From: Solirubrobacter sp963736505
GTDB lineage: Bacteria; Actinomycetota; Thermoleophilia; Solirubrobacterales; Solirubrobacteraceae
NCBI GenBank assembly: GCA_963736505.1
Contig: CAVTOZ010000005.1
Span: 310,001-374,000, forward strand
Direction: 5' to 3'
Length of the DNA stretch: 64,000 bases
The notes under the pieces were generated by a model. That model saw only the letters and a program-made list of their open reading frames with translations. It ran no database searches and was not told the origin of the DNA. The position numbers and the translations under genes are program-made. Positions 59,891 to 64,000 of this stretch are shown here, one piece after another; position 1 is the first letter of the stretch; each line of letters opens with the position of its first letter.

Positions 59891-60294
59891 AGCTCGCCGA
59901 TCCCCTCGGGCGCCTGGATCTCCGGGCGCTCCTCGGGCTCCGGGGTGCGCTCGACCGGCGCCTCGGGCACCGCGGCGAGCGGGTTGACGACAGGCGTCTG
60001 CGTGGCCTTGACCGCCGGGGCGCTCTGCGTCGACGTGGTGGCGCTCGTGGGCGCCGACTGGGTCGTGCCGGCGGTCTGGGCGGCGTCGCGGCGGAAGGCC
60101 TGCATTCGCATCGCCTCGTACGGCCGCGACGACGCGAGCGCGTCGACCTTCCGTACGGCTTCGTGGTGAGCGGCGTGCGGCTGGACGGCCCGGGTGGGGT
60201 CGAACGCGGGCTGCGCCGCGGTGGCGGCCGCGGCCGCCTGGATCGCGGGATCGGGCCACGACGTCGCCGTCGCGCCCTGCACGTTCATCGTCAT
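59887..60294 (-). CDS. Low-complexity Ala/Pro/Thr-rich protein, unknown
   Basis: Protein of 135 residues. An alanine-rich start (AIQAAAAATAAQPAFDP), a middle AHHEAVRKVDALASSRPYEA, a threonine/serine/glutamine stretch (TTQSAPTSATTSTQSAPAVK), and an acidic proline-rich end (PEAPVERTPEPEERPEIQAP). No signal peptide or helix in the membrane. Looks disordered. Start uncertain: GTG 60297, ATG 60294 or ATG 60288. No family recognised. Confidence 0.5.
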   Translation of the reverse strand: MTMNVQGATATSWPDPAIQAAAAATAAQPAFDPTRAVQPHAAHHEAVRKVDALASSRPYEAMRMQAFRRDAAQTAGTTQSAPTSATTSTQSAPAVKATQTPVVNPLAAVPEAPVERTPEPEERPEIQAPEGIGEL

Positions 60295-60483
60295 CACCCA
60301 CTACATCGGCGCTGCGTCGCACCCACCGAATGTCAGTGGACGGACGTACGGCTAAAGCTCCTCCGACAGCCGCCCGATACGGCTTGTGGGCCCGCTCGTA
60401 CAGCCCGTCCGAGGAACCCTCTTCAGTGGACGAGGCGCACCAACCCTCACGAGCGGCACCCAACCCTCCCCTCACCCCAGCCC

Positions 60484-60506
60484 CGGCCCCGTCCCTGACG
60501 GGGCCG
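60484..60506 (+). terminator. Hairpin upstream of the uronate dehydrogenase gene
   Basis: CGGCCCCGTC (60484-60493) pairs perfectly with GACGGGGCCG (60497-60506) around a 3-base loop. It lies 28 bases before the ATG at 60535. The 237-base gap (60298-60534) holds no gene, so this may end a transcript from the left or be a leader element. A TAGACG box (60522-60527) lies 7 bases before the ATG. Confidence 0.45.
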
Positions 60507-60534
60507 TCGGCTGTTAAGCGCTAGACGTACCGGT

Positions 60535-61278
60535 ATGAAGGTGCTGATCACCGGCGCCGCAGGGCGCATCGGAACCGTCCTGCGCCGCGACCTGGCGCAC
60601 GACCTGCGGCTCACCGACGTCGTCGAGTTCGACGACCCGCGCTTCGTCCGCGCGGACTTGACCGACCAAGCGGCGATCGACCGGGCGGTCGAGGGCGTAG
60701 ACGCCGTCGTCCACCTCGGCGCCGTGCCCGACGAGGCGCCGTTCGGCGAGCTCGCCGGCCCGAACCTGCACGGGACGTTCCACGTCTTCGACGCCTGCCG
60801 GCGCCTGGGCGTCAGCCGGATCGTCTACGCGAGCTCCAACCACGCGACCGGGATGTACCCGCCGGGCGCGCCGCTGGACGAGACCGTCGTCCCCCGCCCC
60901 GACGGCCTCTACGGCGTCTCGAAGGTCTACGGCGAGGCGCTCGGGCGGATGTACGTCGAGCGCTTCGGGCTCGAGGTCGTCGCGCTGCGCATCGGCACGT
61001 TCGCCGAGCGGCCGCCGGACCGCCGCGCGCTGCACACGTGGCTGAGCTTCGGCGACGGCGTCCGGCTCGTCGACGCCGCGCTGACGGCGCCGGACGTCGG
61101 CTTCACGATCGTCTACGGCGCCTCGGCCAACTCGCAGCGCTGGTGGCCGCTCACCAGCGCGCTCGGCTACGCGCCGCAGGACAACGCCGAGGACTACGCC
61201 GGCGAGATCCGCGACTCGACCGAGTACACCCACCAGGGCGGCCGCAACATCGACCCGTCATATGGCGGCTGGGCGTGA
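60535..61278 (+). CDS. NAD-dependent uronate dehydrogenase-like SDR epimerase
   Basis: Short-chain dehydrogenase of 247 residues. NAD-binding GAAGRIGTVLRRDL at residues 7-20, the active-site serine region VYASSNHATGMYPPG near 99, and catalytic YGVSKVYGEALGRMY (YxxxK) near 125. The RIGTFAERPPDRRALHTWLS segment followed by GFTIVYGASANSQRWW is characteristic of uronate dehydrogenase (Udh), which oxidises galacturonate or glucuronate to the lactone. NAD-dependent epimerase is the wider alternative. Its last 21 bases overlap the convergent regulator. There is no other aldarate-pathway gene in view. Confidence 0.75.
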   Translation: MKVLITGAAGRIGTVLRRDLAHDLRLTDVVEFDDPRFVRADLTDQAAIDRAVEGVDAVVHLGAVPDEAPFGELAGPNLHGTFHVFDACRRLGVSRIVYASSNHATGMYPPGAPLDETVVPRPDGLYGVSKVYGEALGRMYVERFGLEVVALRIGTFAERPPDRRALHTWLSFGDGVRLVDAALTAPDVGFTIVYGASANSQRWWPLTSALGYAPQDNAEDYAGEIRDSTEYTHQGGRNIDPSYGGWA

Positions 61279-61701
61279 GCGCCAGCGCGCGAGCAGCGCC
61301 GGCATCTCGGCCTGCAGGAACTCGAAGAACGCGAGCGTCTCGGCGAGCCTGACGCCGGCCGGCGAGTCGCGCCCGACCTCCTCGACCCCGTCGCGCAGGA
61401 CGCGCTGCCACAGGTCGAGCAGCCGCTCGCGCCGCACGATCGCCTCGTACCAGGCGTCGTCGCGCATCGCGTAGACGTCGCGGCGCGAGCCCGGCTCGCG
61501 CTCGCGCACGATCAGGTCGACCTGGACGAGATAGCGGACCGCGCCGGAGATCGCGGCCGGGCTCGCCTGCAGCGCGTCCGACAGCTCGGCGGCCGTGAGC
61601 CGGCCGCGCTCGCTGGCCAGGATCGCCGCGAACACGCGAGCCGGCATGCGCGGGACGCCGGCGTCGACGAACGCGGACGCGAAGGACTCGACGAACGTCA
61701 C
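61258..61701 (-). CDS. GbsR/MarR-type transcriptional regulator
   Basis: Winged-helix regulator of 147 residues. VPRMPARVFAAILASERGRL leads into the helix-turn-helix TAAELSDALQASPAAISGAV with RYLVQVDLIVREREPGSRRD forming the wing; a C-terminal helix pair for dimerisation follows (ETLAFFEFLQAEMPALLARW). GbsR-like regulators commonly sit beside exporter genes. GTG start with TAAAGT 7 bases upstream. Divergent from the ABC exporter across 53 bases that contain an inverted repeat. Confidence 0.85.
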   Translation of the reverse strand: MTFVESFASAFVDAGVPRMPARVFAAILASERGRLTAAELSDALQASPAAISGAVRYLVQVDLIVREREPGSRRDVYAMRDDAWYEAIVRRERLLDLWQRVLRDGVEEVGRDSPAGVRLAETLAFFEFLQAEMPALLARWRSRPAAI

Positions 61702-61712
61702 CGCCCAAACTT

Positions 61713-61744
61713 TACACAGTTTCGAACTTTCACAAACCTGTGTA
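61713..61744. promoter_or_regulatory. Operator and divergent promoters between regulator and ABC exporter
   Basis: TACACAG (61713-61719) and CTGTGTA (61738-61744) form a perfect inverted pair 18 bases apart. AACTTT repeats at 61708-61713 and 61725-61730. The right arm overlaps TACGAT (61743-61748), the -10 box 6 bases before the exporter ATG; the left arm touches TAAAGT (61709-61714, minus), the box of the regulator. Binding would block both. Confidence 0.6.
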
Positions 61745-61754
61745 CGATCAGGAC

Positions 61755-62585
61755 ATGGCGGCGATCGAGATCGAAGGGCTCGTCAAGACGTTCGGCGCCA
61801 CGCGCGCGCTCGACGGGCTCGACCTGACGGTCGGCGACGGCGAGGTGCACGGCTTCCTCGGCCCCAACGGCGCCGGCAAGTCGACGACGATCCGCGTCCT
61901 GCTCGGCCTCTACCGCGCCGATTCCGGCACCGCCCGCCTGCTCGGCGGCGACCCGTGGCGCGACGTCACGACGCTCCACCGCCGGCTCGCCTACGTCCCC
62001 GGCGACGTCAGCCTGTGGCCGAACCTGACCGGCGGCGAGGTGATCGACCTGCTCGGCCGGCTGCGCGGCGGGATGGACCCGCAGCGGCGCGACGCGCTGA
62101 TCGAGCGCTTCGAGCTCGACCCGGCCAAGAAGGGCCGCACGTACTCCAAGGGCAACCGCCAGAAGGTCGCGCTCGTCGCGGCGCTCGCCTCCGACGCCGA
62201 CCTGCTGATCCTCGACGAGCCGACGAGCGGGCTCGACCCGCTGATGGAGCAGATCTTCCGCAGCTGCGTCCAGGAGGAGCGCGAGCGCGGGCGCACAGTG
62301 CTGCTCTCCAGCCACATCCTCGCGGAGGTCGAGGCGCTGTGCGACCGCGTGTCGATCATCCGCAAGGGCAGGACCGTCGAGTCGGGCAGCCTCAACGAGC
62401 TGCGCCACCTCACCCGAACGACGATCGAGGCCGACACCGCCGACGGCCGCCACGTCGTCGAGCACGTCGAGCCGGGCGAGCTGCAGGCCGTGCTCGAGAA
62501 GCTCGTGCAGACCGGCGTGAAGTCCCTCACCAGCCGCCCGCCCACGCTCGAAGAGCTGTTCCTGCGCCACTATGAGCGGGACTAG
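61755..62585 (+). CDS. ABC exporter ATP-binding protein
   Basis: ATPase of 276 residues. Walker A GPNGAGKSTTIRVLLGLY near residue 38, a Q-loop followed by YSKGNRQKVALVAALASDAD (signature, with SKGN in place of LSGG), Walker B LLILDEPTSGLDPLMEQIF and H-loop VLLSSHILAEVEALCDRV. The family is the TipC/tetronasin-type ABC-2 exporter. Leaderless-style ATG at 61755. The permease overlaps by 13 bases. Substrate unknown; drug or lipid export is typical. Confidence 0.9.
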   Translation: MAAIEIEGLVKTFGATRALDGLDLTVGDGEVHGFLGPNGAGKSTTIRVLLGLYRADSGTARLLGGDPWRDVTTLHRRLAYVPGDVSLWPNLTGGEVIDLLGRLRGGMDPQRRDALIERFELDPAKKGRTYSKGNRQKVALVAALASDADLLILDEPTSGLDPLMEQIFRSCVQEERERGRTVLLSSHILAEVEALCDRVSIIRKGRTVESGSLNELRHLTRTTIEADTADGRHVVEHVEPGELQAVLEKLVQTGVKSLTSRPPTLEELFLRHYERD

Positions 62586-64000
62586 GGAGCTCATCCGGCT
62601 CGCGCTCAAGCGCGACCGCGTCTTCCTGCCGGTGTGGCTGGCCTTCCTCGCCGCCGCCGTCGTGCTGACCGGCTCGTCGTACAGCAGCCTGTACGCGACC
62701 GAGGCCTCGCGCCGCCAGGTCGTCGAGGGGCTCGGGAGCACGCCCGCCACGCTCGCGCTGTACGGGCGCATCTACGGCGACTCGATCGGCGCGATCACGG
62801 CCTGGCGCGTGCTCGGCCTCGCGCTCGCGCTCGTCGGCCTGATGAGCTACCTGACGGTCATGCGCCACACGCGCGCGGACGAGGAGTCGGCGCGCGCCGA
62901 GCTGGTCGGGGCGGCGGTCGTGGGCCGCCGGGCGCCGCTCACCGCCGCCCTGCTCGTCGCGCTCGGCGCCAACGTCGCGCTGACGCTGCTGGTCACGCTC
63001 GGCCTGCTCGCGATCGGCTTTCCTGCCGCGGGCTCCTTCGCGATCGGCGCGGCGATGGGCATGGGCGGCTGCGTCTTCGCGGCCGTCGGCGCCGTCACGG
63101 CCCAGGTCGCCGTGTTCGCGCGCTCGGCGAACGCGCTGGCGGGCGCCGTGCTCGGCGCCAGCTACCTGCTGCGCGCCGTCGGCGACGCCGGCCCGCACTG
63201 GCTCTCGTGGCTGTCGCCGCTCGGCTGGTCGCAGCAGGTGCGCCCGTTCGCCGGCGACCGCTGGTGGACGCTGCTGCTCTCGCTCGCGCTGATCGTCCCG
63301 CTGCTCGCCGCGGCTTTCGCGCTGCTCGACCGGCGCGACCTCGGGGCCGGCGTCGTGGCGCCCAGGCCCGGGCCGGCCCGCGGCACGCTCGCGACGCCGC
63401 TGCAGCTCGCCTGGCGCCTGCAGCGCGGGTCGCTGGCCGGCTGGGCGGCCGGGTTCGCGATCCTCGGCGCGGCGCTCGGGAGCCTCGCCGGCGACATCGG
63501 CAACGTGATCGGCGACAGCGAGTCGGTGCGCAACGCGCTGACCGACCTCGGCGGCCGCAAGAGCCTCGCCGACGCCTACCTCGCCGCCGCGATGGCGATC
63601 TTCGGGCTCGTGGCCGCGGCGTACATGGTCCAGGCGATGCTGCGGCTGCGCAGCGAGGAGACCGCGGGCCACGCCGAGGCGCTGCTCGCGACGGCCGTGA
63701 CGCGGACGCGCTGGACGCTCAGCCACGCCGCGATCGCCGCCGGCGGCACCGCCGCGCTCCTGCTGGTCGCCGGGCTCGCGGCCGGGATCGCCCACGGCCA
63801 GCCCGCCCGCGTCACCGCCGCCGGGCTCGTGCAGATCCCCGCCGCGTGGGTGCTCGGCGCCGTCGGGCTGGCCGCGTTCGGCCTGGCGCCGCGGGCGAGC
63901 GCCGCCGGCTGGGCCGCGATCGCGCTGTGCATCTTCATCTCCGAGCTCGGCCCGCTTCTGAAGCTCGGCGACGCCGTGCTCGGCATCTCGCCGTTCAGCC
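62573..64000 (+). CDS. ABC-2 exporter permease, 3' end cut by the window edge
   Basis: Large membrane permease, 476 residues visible without a stop. Helices: PVWLAFLAAAVVLTGSSY, WRVLGLALALVGLMSYLTVM, TAALLVALGANVALTLLVTL, AAMGMGGCVFAAVGAVTAQV and others; a second set begins near residue 285 (SLAGWAAGFAILGAALGSLA), and the RHTRADEESARAELVGAA segment near 100 recurs as LRSEETAGHAEALLATAV near 365, showing internal duplication typical of the antibiotic exporter (TnrB3-like) permeases of about 530 residues. Overlaps the ATPase gene by 13 bases. Probably lacks only about 50 residues. Confidence 0.88.

Noticed and set aside
60535..61278. This SDR as the missing ceramide reductase of the sphingolipid locus
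   Set aside because: Its active-site and C-terminal segments match uronate dehydrogenase better and it lies 38 kb away.

Overview
The window is very GC-rich, densely coding DNA from an actinobacterium, most likely of the Thermoleophilia/Solirubrobacterales type. This rests on several things together: strong G/C at third codon positions, frequent GTG starts, many genes with a TANNNT -10 box only 5-9 bases before the start codon (leaderless style), an actinobacterial IHF-like protein, a six-gene Mce operon, a type III glutamine synthetase, and secreted beta-propeller and collagen-like proteins. The placement is inference; there is no rRNA gene in the window.

Layout. 0-7 kb: a CAX-type cation antiporter (cut by the window edge), a lipoprotein, a secreted glucuronyl-C5-epimerase-like protein, and an ArsA/Get3-like ATPase with two small companions. 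7-12 kb: FMN reductase and YceI opposite a TetR regulator with two matching operators, then MoxR ATPase, VWA protein and a flippase-like membrane protein. 12-16 kb: secreted TAP-type peptidase, class III nucleotide cyclase, collagen-like surface protein. 16-18.7 kb: a TPP riboswitch in front of an HMP/thiamine-precursor ABC transporter (thiZXY). 18.6-22.9 kb: AlkA glycosylase and a probable sphingolipid locus (serine palmitoyltransferase-like enzyme, GNAT-fold acyltransferase resembling bacterial ceramide synthase, fatty acid 2-hydroxylase). 23-28 kb: mIHF-like nucleoid protein with a structured leader, VOC protein, small membrane proteins, an aminotransferase, and an MFS pump beside a CGNR regulator. 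28.2-29.35 kb: a non-coding modular repeat array between convergent genes.

29-44 kb is one long minus-strand Mce operon: two YrbE permeases, the ABC ATPase, six Mce proteins, an MMPL/RND transporter, a redoxin and perhaps a B3/4 protein, nearly all joined by 4-base overlaps. Such systems move lipids across the cell envelope. 44-48 kb: GNAT, lipoprotein, acyl-CoA ligase, cold shock protein, RTX-repeat protein, and a second copy of the dispersed repeat, here as an element with inverted ends.

48.5-57.5 kb is a nitrogen-assimilation region: amt-glnK-pucR on the minus strand, then a SpoIIE-type phosphatase and a histidine kinase transcribed divergently, and type III glutamine synthetase. GlnK lacks the modifiable Tyr51. 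57.6-60.3 kb is accessory: an unknown gene, a Xre/RES NAD-targeting toxin-antitoxin pair and a low-complexity protein. 60.5-64 kb: a uronate-dehydrogenase-like enzyme and a GbsR/MarR-type regulator facing an ABC exporter (cut by the window edge).

The most interesting signals are the modular repeat family (28.3-29.35 kb and 48.34-48.57 kb), whose shared core twice ends 4-5 bases after a stop codon, and the putative sphingolipid locus.
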